Shown here: piece by piece, positions 1 to 10,141 of the stretch | How the letters are laid out: each line of letters opens with the position of its first letter | How positions within the stretch are numbered: the first letter of the stretch is position 1 | Program-made: the position numbers and the translations under genes | Notes under the pieces: model-generated | The model's database searches: none | Seen by the model: only the letters and a program-made list of their open reading frames with translations | What the model was told of the DNA's origin: nothing | NCBI GenBank assembly: GCA_037974665.1 | Contig: CM075775.1 | Location: forward strand, 29,051,232 to 29,115,231 | DNA: 64,000 nt | Reading direction: 5' to 3' | Source: Ehretia macrophylla | Lineage: Eukaryota; Streptophyta; Magnoliopsida; Boraginales; Ehretiaceae

Positions 1-9
1 GGTATTACA
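1..9 (-). repeat. Inner end of element A 3' LTR
   Basis: The bases ggtattaca match the type of end seen on related LTRs here (cggggtattaca on the solo LTR at 21764, cgggtattata at 7152). The remaining roughly 2.3 kb of this LTR must lie left of the window. Confidence 0.75.
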
Positions 10-23
10 CCCTCTCCCCCTTA
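10..23 (-). promoter_or_regulatory. Polypurine tract of element A
   Basis: The complement reads TTAAGGGGGAGAGGG directly against the inner LTR end. It is the expected plus-strand primer of a minus-oriented LTR retrotransposon. The gag-pol stop codon (TAA on the minus strand, 21-23) touches its edge. Confidence 0.75.
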
Positions 24-1184
24 AAACAATTGCGCCCACGCAATTCTTACCTGGTCAACAAACAACTCCGGATACTGATTCCGAACCTGGTCCTCTCTTT
101 CCCAAGTTGCTTCCTCAAACCCATGATGATTCCACAGAACCTTTACTAACGGAATACTCTTTCTGCGAAGCTCCTGAACTTTCCGATCCACAATTCGAAT
201 CGGTTTCTCTTCATAAGACAACTTTTCTTCAATCTGCAAAGACTCTGGTTCAAGTACATGTGAAGGGTCTGGATGGTACTTCTTTAACATAGACACGTGG
301 AACACATTGTGCAGTCTCGACAAGCTCGGAGGCAAAGCTAATCGATAAGCCAAAGGACCTACCTTTTCGGTGATCTCATACGGACCCACATACCTGGGAC
401 TAAGTTTCCCACTCTTACCGTGCCGAATCAATCCATTCCGAGGAGAAATTTTAAGAAACACCCAATCTCCCAAAGCAAACTCAAGATCTCGACGGTGCTT
501 ATCCGCATAACTCTTCTGACGGTTCTGGGCTGTAAGCATATGCTGGCGAATAAGGTGAACATTATCTACCATCTTAATCATCTCAGGTAACACAGTCGGA
601 TCAACTGTTCTCATCTCTCCAACCTCTTCCCAATACAATGAGGATCTGCATTTCCGACCATACAACGCCTCGTAGGGAGCCATACCTATAGTAGATTGAT
701 AACTATTATTGTAGGCGAACTCCGCTAAAGGCAAAAACTTCTCCCAATTCTTCCCAAAGTCTAACACACATGCCCAAAGCATGTCTTCCAAGATCCTGAT
801 AGTTCTCTCAGACTGGCCATCAGTTTGTGGATGATATGCAGTACTAAAGCTCAACTTAGTTCCCATGGCCTCTTGCAACTTCTGCCAAAAACGAGATCTG
901 AATTTAGGATCCCTATCTGACACTATACTCTGTGGCACACCATGCAATCTCACAATATTAGCAACATAAAGCTCAGCTAGCTTATCCAGGCTATCCTGTT
1001 TGTTCACGGGAATAAAATGTGTAACTTTAGTCAAGCGGTCCACAACAACCCAAACATAATCATATCCTCTAAGAGATCTAGGAAGATCGGTCACAAGGTC
1101 CATTGTTATATGCACCCACTTCCATTGCGAAATTGACAACGGCTGTAGAAGTCTGGCTGGCCTCTGATGTTCAACTTTAACTCT
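21..1184 (-). pseudogene. Element A integrase core and chromodomain-like tail
   Basis: The integrase core shows D (ITMDLVTDLP), D (IVSDRDPKF) and E (DGQSERTIRILEDML), so the DDE triad is intact. The GPY-type segment follows (SPRYVGPYEITEKVGPLAYRLALP). The last 50 or so residues (RIVDRKVQELRRKSIPLV, then KVLWNHHGFEEATWERED) resemble the chromodomain-like end of Del/Tekay elements, thought to guide insertion to chromatin. The segment is open to the TAA at 21-23. It could not be translated as part of the polyprotein because of the upstream stops. Confidence 0.9.
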
Positions 1185-1187
1185 CTA

Positions 1188-2964
1188 ACAAGTCAAACAT
1201 CTGGATACATACCCAGCAATCTCCCTCTTCATATTGTTCCACCAGAAGTGTTGTTTCAAGTCTCTATACATTTTCGTACTGCCCGGGTGAATCGTATACC
1301 TCGAATTATGTGCCTCGGACAGGATCTCATTCTTCAAAGTCGGATCACCAGGAACACACACCCTGTCCCTGAATCTGAAGATACCATCTGCATGTAATTT
1401 AAACTCCGACTCTCCCCCTTTAGCTTTTTCTTGGATATTCAAGATGTGAGGATCAGTCTTCTGAGCCTCTCTGATCTGTGCTAGCAACCTTGACTGAATC
1501 TGCAAACTAGCAAATCGAATCCCTACCTCAGTAGCTTCTGGCTTCCATGAACAAATTTCTTCCAAAGTCTCCCAATCCTTGATAATTAAGCTTGCAACAG
1601 TAGCCTTTCGGCTCAAAGCATCAGCAACAACATTTGCCTTACCTGGCACGTAGTTAATAGAACAGTTATAACCACTCAATAGCTCTAGCCATCTCCGCTG
1701 CCTCATATTCAGATCCTTCTGTAAAAACAAATACTTGAGACTCTTGTGGTCAGTAAAAATTTCAAATCTGCCACCCCACAAGTAGTGACGCCACTTCTTC
1801 AAAGCAAACACAACTGCAGCTAACTCAAGATCATGTGTAGGGTAATTGACTTCATAAGGTTTCAACTTCCTAGAAGCATAAGCAATCACCTTACCATTCT
1901 GCATTAAAACACAGCCCAATCCTTCCTTAGATGCATCACTGTAGACAACGAAGTTTTCTGTTCCTTCAGGTAAAGCTAGTATAGAAGCTGTAGTTAGTCT
2001 CTTCTTCAATTCTTGGAAACTGGATTCACATTTGGCATCCCAGTTGTAAGCAACTTTCTTCCGAGTCAACTGGCTTAAAGGCCCAGAAATTTTGGAAAAG
2101 TCTTTAACAAATCTCCGGTAGTAACCTGCCAATCCAAGAAAACTCCGAATATCTGACACCGTCTCAGGTCTCTTCCAAGATGAAACAACTTCAATCTTAG
2201 CTGGATCTACCGAAATCCCCTGATCTGAAATGATATGGCCTAGAAAAGATATCTGATTCAACCAGAACTCACCCTTGCTAAATTTAGCAAAAATCTTGTT
2301 TTCCTGCAAAGTCTGAAGCACAATCCTCAAGTGTTGCTCATGTTCAGCCTCGTTCTTCGAGTATACTAAAATGTCTTCAATAAAGATTACGACAAACGGC
2401 AATACAACAAACTCAAAGTGGCCATATCTAGTCCTGAATGCCGTCTTTGGTATATCGTCACTCCGAATCCTAAGTTGATAGTAACCCTGCCTCAAATCAA
2501 ATTTGGAGTAAACACTCGCACCTTGCAACTGGTCAAACAATTCTTCAATCAACGGCAAGGGGTATTTGTTCTTAATCGTGACTTGATTAAGCCCCCTGTA
2601 ATCAATACATAACTGTAGCGTGCCGTCTTTCTTTCTCACAAACAACACAGGCGCACCCCACGGCGAAGAACTAGGTTGTATAAACCCTTTCTCAAGCAAA
2701 TTCTGAAGCTGAATTTTTAACTCCTGAAGTTCAGCCGATGCCATTCTAAAAGGACTCCTAAAAATTGGCGCGGTGCCTGGCACAAGATCAATCACGAACT
2801 CAATCTCCCTATCCGGTGGTAAACCCGGTAATTCCATGGGAAATACACCAGGGAAGTCTCTAACAATCGGAACCTCATTCAAATTCAACTTATCAGTAGG
2901 CTGATTGATCAAATAAGCTAAGTAAGCTTCACAACCCCTATTCAACAACTTAGAAGTCTTGATT
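1188..2964 (-). pseudogene. Element A reverse transcriptase, RNase H and integrase H2C2 finger
   Basis: RT motifs run from [13 protein letters not shown] through [11 protein letters not shown] and [16 protein letters not shown] to [11 protein letters not shown]. The next residues should be the GLTNAP segment of about 25 residues, but the sequence jumps straight to [13 protein letters not shown]. The catalytic F/YxDD box reads FIED, so the second aspartate of the pair is kept and the first is glutamate. RNase H is well preserved ([53 protein letters not shown]). The H2C2 finger ends at CLTC, right before the stop at 1185. The deletion and the FIED change both disable the polymerase. Confidence 0.9.
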
Positions 2965-2966
2965 GC

Positions 2967-3689
2967 TTATAAAAGAGGAATTCGAGCAGCCCTGCAATTC
3001 CCAACAATCTCCAGTACCGGTAGATCAGGAACCTGAAGATAAACAATCTTTGTTCTACAATCCAACTGAGCATAGTACTTCCCCAACCAGTCCATTCCCA
3101 AAATGATTTCAAAGTCACAGAATGACAATATAATTAAATCAGTAGGAAATTTACGGTTCTCAATGCATATATCACAAGATTTGCAAATAGACTCAGTAAC
3201 AAATTTTGCACCCAAAGGTGTACTAACTTCAACTTCATGCGGCAGTTTATCAATGCAAACATTCACAGATCGTGCACATGCAGGAGTTATAAACGAATGT
3301 GTAGCTCCTGGATCAATCAAAACTTTAACTGGCTGAGTATTGAGAAGAAATGTACCTTCCACTATAGTTGTAGTATCGGGCAGCTCCTCCGCATCTAGTG
3401 CAAAGACCCTAGCCTGAACTCTCTGTGCTGGACGTGCACCTGCAGCCCTATTCTGCACACCTTGGCCTCCAGTACGGCCCTGAACATTGTTATACTTAGG
3501 GCAATCTCTCACCCTATGATCATCGCTTCCACAGCTTGTGCACTTACCACTTTTCCTCCAGTAATTAGCCTCAATATGCCCCGATCGATTACAATAGTTA
3601 CACTGCTGATTTTGCCTTACAACAGTGTTTCCCGTAGGTGCTGGGGCTCTGGCAGTAGGAACTGTACCTCCTTGCTGAGGTCTGGTCAC
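2967..3689 (-). pseudogene. Element A zinc knuckles and aspartic protease
   Basis: A clear CCHC knuckle (CTSCGSDDHRVRDC) follows a degraded one in which the last cysteine is lost (CNYCNRSGHIEANYW). The retropepsin region starts near VFALDAEELPDTTTIVEG. Its active-site motif reads LIDPGATHSFI, where this family normally has D-S-G, so the serine has become proline. The flap and the ILGMDWL motif follow normally. Protease would cut the polyprotein; with DPG in place of DSG this copy is probably inactive. Confidence 0.85.
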
Positions 3690-3704
3690 AACTGGCCTAG
3701 CCTA

Positions 3705-4553
3705 AATCTGCTGCTGTGGCTGATACGGACGTTGCTGAGGAACCTGTGCAGAAGTCTGATACTGCCTCGGTCGACTCTGGCTGCTCTGGCCCAAATACTG
3801 CTTCTTACTCGGCTGACTGCTTTCAGCTAACATCTCAGCCTTTCGTTTATCAAACTTCGAGGCTGCCTGAAATGCCTCGGGAAAAGTAGTATAGGTCTGC
3901 CCAGTCAAATGCAACTGAATGTCCATTATCAGCCCACGGACAAACCTATGAATCATCCTCCTAGCCGGCCGTACCAACTCGGGCATATACCTCGACAGGC
4001 TAACAAACCTAGCCTCGTACTGTGCAACAGTCATATTTCCCTGCTTCAGGGCCACAAACTCATCATCCCGCCTTTCCATAGCCATCTCGGGAATATACTT
4101 ATCCCGAAACTCACTTACAAAATCATCCCATAAATGTGGAACATCCTCACAATCCCACATCAATCTGACAGTATTCCACCACTACTCTGCATCACCCTCA
4201 AACAGGAATGACGCATAATCTATTCTTGCCTCATCAGTGTACCTCAAAGCGGTGAAAATTTTAATCCATCTCTCGGCCGCCTCATCATCCGGCTCTCTGA
4301 AGAACTTTCCCGGCTCGTGCCTCAGAAATATCTCTAACTGATTATTCTCAACTCTATACTCCTGTCCACCAGGATTAACTTGATTCCCCTGGGGATTATT
4401 ATTCCTGTCCTGCCTCTGCTCATGCAGCACCTGTGTAATCCGGTCAACCGCTGTAGTCATGGTAGCCATAAACTGCTTAGGCAACGGTTGTTGACCCTGT
4501 TTTGCTGCCTCTTCATCTGACCCTATACCTTGAGAACCACGACGTGGCGGCAT
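3705..4553 (-). pseudogene. Element A gag (capsid region)
   Basis: The product starts MPPRRGSQGIGSDEE and contains a retrotransposon gag domain: FLRHEPGKFF, then WIKIFTALRYTDEARIDYAS, then after the stop at 4182 VRLMWDCEDVPHLWDDFVSE and the RFVRGL block. Gag forms the cytoplasmic particle that packages element RNA. A glutamine-rich segment (about 3702-3800) leads to the zinc knuckles. The stop at 4182-4184 replaces a residue just before the WW pair of the gag core, so only a short N-terminal piece could be made. Confidence 0.85.
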
Positions 4554-4847
4554 AGTAGCAATTTCACAATAGCTGGCAACATTTAAAAGCAGTTTATAGA
4601 TAGAAATATAGCACATAAAATTAGATAACACTCAAGTCAATAACAATCAAACATTCTAACACGCAATTCACATAACACAAGATTGACATGCCAAACTAAT
4701 TCACTTTAAACACATAAGCACTACAAGTTCACAAAATCATGCTATAACATTTTCTTTCCACTTAACAATTATACAATAACATTCTAGCATTTTGGACCTT
4801 TACCCCACAGACCGAGAAACATATCCTGGCTCATGCAAGACTATCAT

Positions 4848-4859
4848 GCTCTGATACCA
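4848..4859 (-). promoter_or_regulatory. Primer binding site of element A (initiator tRNA-Met type)
   Basis: The minus strand reads TGGTATCAGAGC, complementary to the 3' end of plant initiator tRNA-Met. It lies eight bases inside the 5' LTR, as expected. Confidence 0.9.
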
Positions 4860-4867
4860 CCTAAAGA

Positions 4868-7152
4868 TGTCACGCCCCGACCCGACCCCGCAAAAGGCCA
4901 AGCCCGGACCCGACACACGGACGAAGTCTCCTCTGTACCACGGACGATCCGAAAACTCTAAAATCAACATAATACTTGCAAAAGCCATAAAACAATTAAA
5001 ACAAGCCGACTTTCTTTAAAACATACATTTCTTATTAACCAACTTTGCAACCCAAAAATGATATGCATACTACACAAGTATTTATGCCACTAATCAATTC
5101 CATTAGCATGCATTTCATTACTAGTCACAAGAGTATAAGTTTACAACTTTACATTCTTTCAACTTATATAACATAAGACCGTAGAGGCCTCAAACTAGAA
5201 AATACATACAAGGCTACAAGCCTCAAAATTAAGCGACATCCAAGCAATATATATATCAAGCAAGGCTCGCACAAAATCTGGTAACCAACCACCAGCAAAG
5301 CAAAGAAGTGCTATCATGGGAATACCTCCACCTGTTCCTCCTCCTCAATTACCTCAAGAGGGTCTGCTTCAACTACTCCTGTAAAAATATAGTATAGAGA
5401 GGAATGAGCAAAAACTATTGCTCAGCGAGGGCAATTGGTCTCAAGGACTAAGATGAGAGGAATATGCAATGTAATTAGTCAAACAATACATACAAGTATC
5501 ATATAGAGATACCAATAAAGCCATCAATAAAGCAAGGCAACTATTTAAAGTTGTAAACACTCATTCAAATGATACGATACTCTTTTCACGAGCAACTTTC
5601 AAACACGAATTCGATGACGACGCGCCGGCCCAAACCACCTTATAACACCAGTTTGGAATACCCCGGAAGTATCCATCAATCTACGACCCAAATCTCCCTG
5701 GGAGGCAATCCAAGCGAGAAGAGGGAATAGCAGCGGAGCTAGAGCAACCAACACTGGCAACCCAAGGCTACCCAGAGAGGCCCATCACTCACCCTCGAGA
5801 CACTATGCAATGCAAAACTCGATACAAGGCGATAAACGAGCACTTAAGCCACACGTGGGAGAATAACAAAGTAGGTTACTCTCGCACGCAATAGCAACAG
5901 TTGATATGCATTCCAATCAAAATCAATTCAAACAAGTATATCAAGCAACCCTAAGCATTCTATAGACATAATATCAAGAAAACAAGCAAAATCACCAATC
6001 GGTCCCAACTATCAAAACACTACCATTTCCAAACGAGCCACGAGTTCTGGAAACCGACTTCGCCAATCCTCCTAGGTCACCATAAGGCACGTCTAAAGAT
6101 CCCGAAACCCTACCTAACCCTAGAATTCACGCAAAGCCCCGATTTCCCCCTTTACTCGTTTGAACTACAACTATATCAACCAAACACCCAACCAACGCCA
6201 TAATCGCACCAAAAGTGCTTCCATGGCCTCCCAAAATAATGCCAACACGCAAAACGAGAAAATGCTAAAGTCAACTTAAACGACCCCGACTTTCACCAAA
6301 GCTTAATTCCCGTTTTTTTCATTACGCAACCCAAACAAACCATGCATTTAGGCATTCTAGCACACCTAGCACAAATCTACATCAACGGACAGCATAACGG
6401 AGCAACTTCATCGTTTCAAGGGTTTACTATTCACAAAACACTATTCAACAACTAATTTAAATTGCAATCTCAACATTTAACCGCAGAAAATGTTAAAAAA
6501 ACTATAAATACATGTTCTACAATTGCCAAGGAACAATCTAGAAGCATCAAAACGCTTTAAACAACAATCTACGGATAAAATCTAAAAATCACAAAGTTGA
6601 TACACTTGACATTTAAATGCGCAAATAACATGCTTCCCTCACCTTAGGTATTCCTAGTCGCTAGGAAAACAATGCTGGTTGGCTCAGAAATCACCCCGCA
6701 CGAGCTCACGCGAAGATTGAACGATTAGAAGTTGAAAGGTTTTTTTTTTCCCTCTTGAAGCTCACGGCCTGCTTGCTGCTGTTCAGCTGCTATTTTTTTT
6801 TATTTTACTTTGTTTTAGCTTATTAAGGTGTTAAGTTGGTCAAATGGTCAAAATCCTAGGTCAAACAACTTAAAACTTGGTCAAAAGGCCTTATTTTGTG
6901 CATTTTAAGCTAAAATAGCTAACACCAATATAAATTTCAGCTAGCAACAATTAAAATATACAATTTAAGTCATCTAAATACTAGTTTCACTATTTGCTGA
7001 GGACTAGAAACCGTTCTCTAGCTATCGCTCCCTAAATGCAATGCACGTTGCGACAGCAAGAAAGTAACAATTAATTCTCAAAGAATTTAAGGAAATATAA
7101 TTTTCAAAATAATAAACAAGGAAATTTTCACATTTCGGGCTCGGGTATTATA
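4868..7152 (-). repeat. Element A 5' LTR, complete, about 2.29 kb
   Basis: On the plus strand it starts TGTCACGCCCCGACCC next to the primer site and ends cgggctcgggtattata. The ends resemble those of the solo LTR at 19244-21764, to which it is related in reverse complement: the block near 5700-5800 (cccagagaggcccatcactc) matches 20780-20800 on the other strand. The outer end is TA rather than CA, a point change. Directly outside come ccagg and then element B sequence, so CCAGG is the predicted 5-bp target duplication. No ORF in it looks real. Confidence 0.85.
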
Positions 7153-8012
7153 CCAGGAAGCAGCCCCGGTCCGAGTACTCCGGGAAGGGCAAGGCCACGG
7201 AGGTGAGCCATCCCAATAAGGATTTTGTGAAGGCTGCAAAGGTCGCCCGCAACCCCAAGTTGGTGTCGGTCCCGGCGGAGCAGCTTTCCCTTGACCTGAG
7301 GACGACCATAGTTATGGTAAGGCATATCTAGACGTGCCGTCATGGTCTCTTTTGTTGATTGCTTTGACTGACCACTTTGCTATCTTCCGCGCCGGCTGAA
7401 TCCCACATCCTTACAGCACATGGCCTACTTGCCCGGGCCCAGACTTACTATGTGGAGCTCGAGCAGCGCTACACAGATTCCCGAGCCGAGCTGGAGGCCC
7501 TTAAGACGGATGCGGCCCAGAGGTAAAAAGCGGATGAGACGGAGATCGCTCGGCTAAAGAAGGAGCTTGAGGCTGAGAAGTCCCGGCGCGAGGCCGTGGC
7601 TAAGGACGTTGAGCGCTATAAGCGGGAGAAGCGCGAGGCCGAGACGAAGCTTAAGGACCTCTTGGATCAGGTCGACCTGCGAGGTGAGAAGGCAGTGGAA
7701 GCCTTTAAGTCCAGCCAAGAGGCTGTGGACTGGCTAGCCACTGAGGGTGGGGTGATGGCCCGATACGCCAAGCTGGAATACTACTTCAGAGGCCAAGTTG
7801 CAGCTCGCGAGAGAGCGAAGACCTTTCTCCCTGCCACCAAGAACGATTATATCAAGATCTTGGAGGCCTCGCCCCAGGAATTATGGGAGATTCCTGAGTT
7901 ACCGGCCAACCTGACATCCCAGGCCAAAGAGGTACTAGAATTTGTCCAGAAGGATATGGACCAGATCGGCGACGTAGCCGAGGCCACCACCTCCACCGCT
8001 GCTCCTCAATAA
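7153..8012 (+). pseudogene. Element B antisense gene, 3' part (broken by element A)
   Basis: This is the 3' portion of the extra gene found in full in element C. Exon pieces are 7153-7316 and about 7401-8012, with a donor GTAAGG at 7317. At the place where C has an acceptor ending GAG, B has GAA, so the acceptor is lost. The last exon has one in-frame stop (TAA 7524-7526) and ends at TAA 8010-8012. Its product is a charged coiled-coil stretch (KDVERYKREKREAETKLKDL) followed by a conserved block (EAVDWLATEG, AKLEYYFRGQVAARERAKTF, ELWEIPELPANLTSQAKEV). The function of these antisense ORF proteins is unknown. Element A removed its first exons. Confidence 0.75.
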
Positions 8013-8758
8013 TTTTTTTTTTTTTTGTAAAGTCGCCCGAGTCGAGCTTTTGTAATTCTGCCCAAGTTCGGCTCGTGTAATCGTTTTTCAATTTTAATGA
8101 AATGTCTATTTTATTTTTATTTCCGTTCTTGGTTGAGTTTGTACACGTGTACTTTTCTCTTCGCAAATTTTTCTTAAGTAAGTAGGGTCGAACCAATTTA
8201 ATGGACCATTCATTCAAACTTAAGCATAATGAACCGAGCTGGACGCGATTAATGAATTATCATCCTAATTCGAGCTGGTAAATTGGGCAACTGTAAAATC
8301 GTCGCCGACCTGGACTCGTCAGTCCGATTTAAAATTGGTCAAACTAATGTTGACAAATGTTGAGCTCGAGTTCGGACCCCAAACTAACATACCGACCTGA
8401 AGCTGAATAATATCGAGTTGGAACTTAATCCGAACTAGAACTTTGTCTGAGCTGGTTTTCTTGATCATTTGCTCGTGATTAAGCGTGGCCACCGCATTAA
8501 TTCGAGTTTGTAGTAGATTTGCAGCTGAGGTAATTTGGGCCTGGGTCGGAAATTACGCTAGTTTTGTTGCTTGTTCCCAGGTCGGGCGTTGCACTTGTTT
8601 GTAAAAATGCATTGTATTGAATTTGTACAAGCAATGTCTTGGCCCGGGGCCTATACAAGATTTTTTAGCTCGGGGCCGCTACAAAATATTCCGGCTCGGG
8701 GCCGTTACAAAATATTTCAGCTCGGGGCCGTTTACAAAATATTTCGGCTTTGGGCCAC
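8013..8758. other. Spacer between convergent antisense gene and pol in element B
   Basis: Non-coding spacer of about 750 bp where the plus-strand antisense gene and the minus-strand pol face tail to tail. It starts with a T-rich run after the antisense stop and carries many GAGCTGG and GGTCGG words. It aligns with 25785-26549 in element C. Any transcript ends for the two genes should lie here; no canonical terminator can be picked by eye. Confidence 0.6.
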
Positions 8759-8768
8759 TTATACAAAA
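8640..8768 (+). repeat. Tandem repeat, unit about 27-28 bp, in the element B spacer
   Basis: Four to five imperfect copies of a unit built around gctcggggccgttacaaaat stand in a row just before the pol stop. The same place in element C (26455-26560) has about three to four more degraded units. Short open frames here are products of the repeat. Confidence 0.75.
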
Positions 8769-10141
8769 TACCGCTTCAGTTGTTCTGAGTGCCATGCGTT
8801 CTTTAACAGTTTTTTGTTCTTGTCGCGGAGGTAGAAGGTCACGGGTTGGACTTCTTTCACGACTTCGTAGGGTCCCTCCCAGGTCGGGGAGAGCTTGTTA
8901 CCGGAGCGCGGCAAAAAGATTACCTTTCTGAGTACAAGGTCGCAAACCTTAATAGGCTTAGGCTTGACCTGTTTGGCAAAGGCTCTTTGCATGGCAGCTT
9001 TGCTGGCCAGCATTCTGATTTGAGCTTTAGCTCGAAGCTCTTCAGCGAGGTCAAGCTCTTCACGGATCCATGCTCCGTTTGTTTCTAGATCATGGTAGAG
9101 GGTTCTACTGGTCGGAGACCCGATCTCCACTGGCAGCACTGCTTGAGTGCCGAAGGTTAGTTCGAAGAGAAATTCTTCCGTTGCCGAGCTGGTGTTGGTC
9201 CGCTGAGCCCACAACACCTCGGGAAGAATTGATGTCCATTGGCCCTCCGCTTCCTCCAGCTTGGTTTTCAGGCCTTGCAAAAGGATTTGGTTAGTCCTTT
9301 CAACTTGGCCGTTACTTTGAGGGTGAGCAATAGATGAAAATCTAAGGTCGATCCCAATCTCAGCACATTTGCCTCGAAAGTATGCACTGTCGAATTGTTT
9401 GCCGTGGTCAGTGATGATGACCTTTGGCACCCCAAATCGGCAAATAATATTTTTTCATACGAAATCCCAAGCTGCCTTTTCTGTTATTCTAGCAACATCT
9501 TCAGCCTTGGGCCATTTAGTGAAGTAGTCTACAGCTACGAAGGCGTGCTTCTTTTGGCCGACACTGGTCGGCAATGGGCCGATGATGTCTAGACCCCACT
9601 GATAGAATGGCCATGGGCTTACCATCACTGTGAGGTCCACAGCAGGCTTCTTCTCTACATTGGCGAACCTCTGGCAGGTGTCGCACTTTTTTACATACTC
9701 TTTGAAATCCTACTCTAAGGTTGGCCAGAAATAGCCTTGCCTTAATGCCTTCCGAGCCAGAGCTTTGCCTCCCAAGTGGTTTCCACATACCCTTTCATGA
9801 ATCTCCCGGAGTACATAGTTTCCCTCTTCGGGTCCAACACATTTCAAGAGAGGCCAAGTGTAGGCTCTCTTATAGAGTTGCGCGGCAATTATGACAAACC
9901 TTGAGGCCTGTTTCATGAGCTTCCGAGCTATTTTTTCATCTTCTGGGGTCTTACCCCCCTCAAAGTAGTCCATGATTGGTTTGGTCCAATCTGGGCTTAG
10001 ATTGAGCTCAGTTACGGCTTGTACCCCCAACTGAATACTGGGTTCGGATACTTCTTCAACATGGACCAGGGCAGGTCGGCTCTCGCCCAAGGCCAACCTG
10101 GACAGGGCATCAGCCTTCATGTTCTCTTCCCTGGGAATCTG
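8759..10141 (-). pseudogene. Element B integrase
   Basis: The H2C2 finger (REIHERVCGNHLGGKAL) leads to the core with D (QWGLDIIGPLP), D (VIITDHGKQF) and E (SNGQVERTNQ), all catalytic residues present. The C-terminal part has the IKVCDLVLRKVIFLPRSGNKLSP and WEGPYEV blocks. Integrase inserts the cDNA in the nucleus. Stops at 9710-9712 and 9455-9457 interrupt the frame, which otherwise continues unbroken to the terminal stop at 8759-8761. All segments share one frame with gag and RT upstream. Confidence 0.87.

Larger units (their letters stand above)
21..4553 (-). pseudogene. Element A gag-pol polyprotein (one frame, four in-frame stops, RT deletion)
   Basis: Five open segments all lie in one minus-strand frame, separated only by stop codons at 4182-4184 (TAG), 3702-3704 (TAG), 2967-2969 (TAA) and 1185-1187 (TAG). 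With those stops the frame runs from an ATG at 4553 (MPPRRGSQG) to a TAA at 21-23, about 1510 codons. Domain order is gag, CCHC knuckle, protease, RT, RNase H, H2C2 zinc finger, integrase core and chromodomain-like end. At least the stops at 1185 and 3702 read as CAG changed to TAG, as expected from methylcytosine deamination of a silenced element. No 1-base frameshift is needed anywhere, so the copy decayed by point mutation plus one in-frame deletion. Confidence 0.9.
1..7152 (-). mobile_element. Element A: Ty3-gypsy chromovirus (Tekay/Del-like), left LTR cut by window edge
   Basis: Reading on the minus strand the order is 5' LTR, primer site, gag, protease, RT, RNase H, integrase, chromodomain-like tail, polypurine tract, 3' LTR. 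The polypurine tract is the complement of positions 10-22, and bases 1-9 (ggtattaca) are the inner end of the 3' LTR, the rest lying left of the window. The 5' LTR is complete. The element is inserted in the antisense gene of element B, whose sequence starts directly at 7153. Long LTRs of about 2.3 kb, an initiator-Met primer site and a chromodomain-like C terminus fit the Tekay/Del lineage; the lineage name is inferred from these traits. The coding region carries four stops and an RT deletion. Confidence 0.9.

Noticed and set aside
107..292. Plus-strand ORF opposite the element A integrase
   Set aside because: Shadow frame of the well-supported minus-strand chromodomain/integrase region.
7128..7343. 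Minus-strand ORF over the A/B junction
   Set aside because: Crosses the LTR border and is antisense to the conserved plus-strand exon of the element B extra gene.
8571..8931. Plus-strand ORFs with repeated arginine/glycine-rich residues
   Set aside because: Made by the 27-bp tandem repeat in the spacer and by antisense of the pol end.
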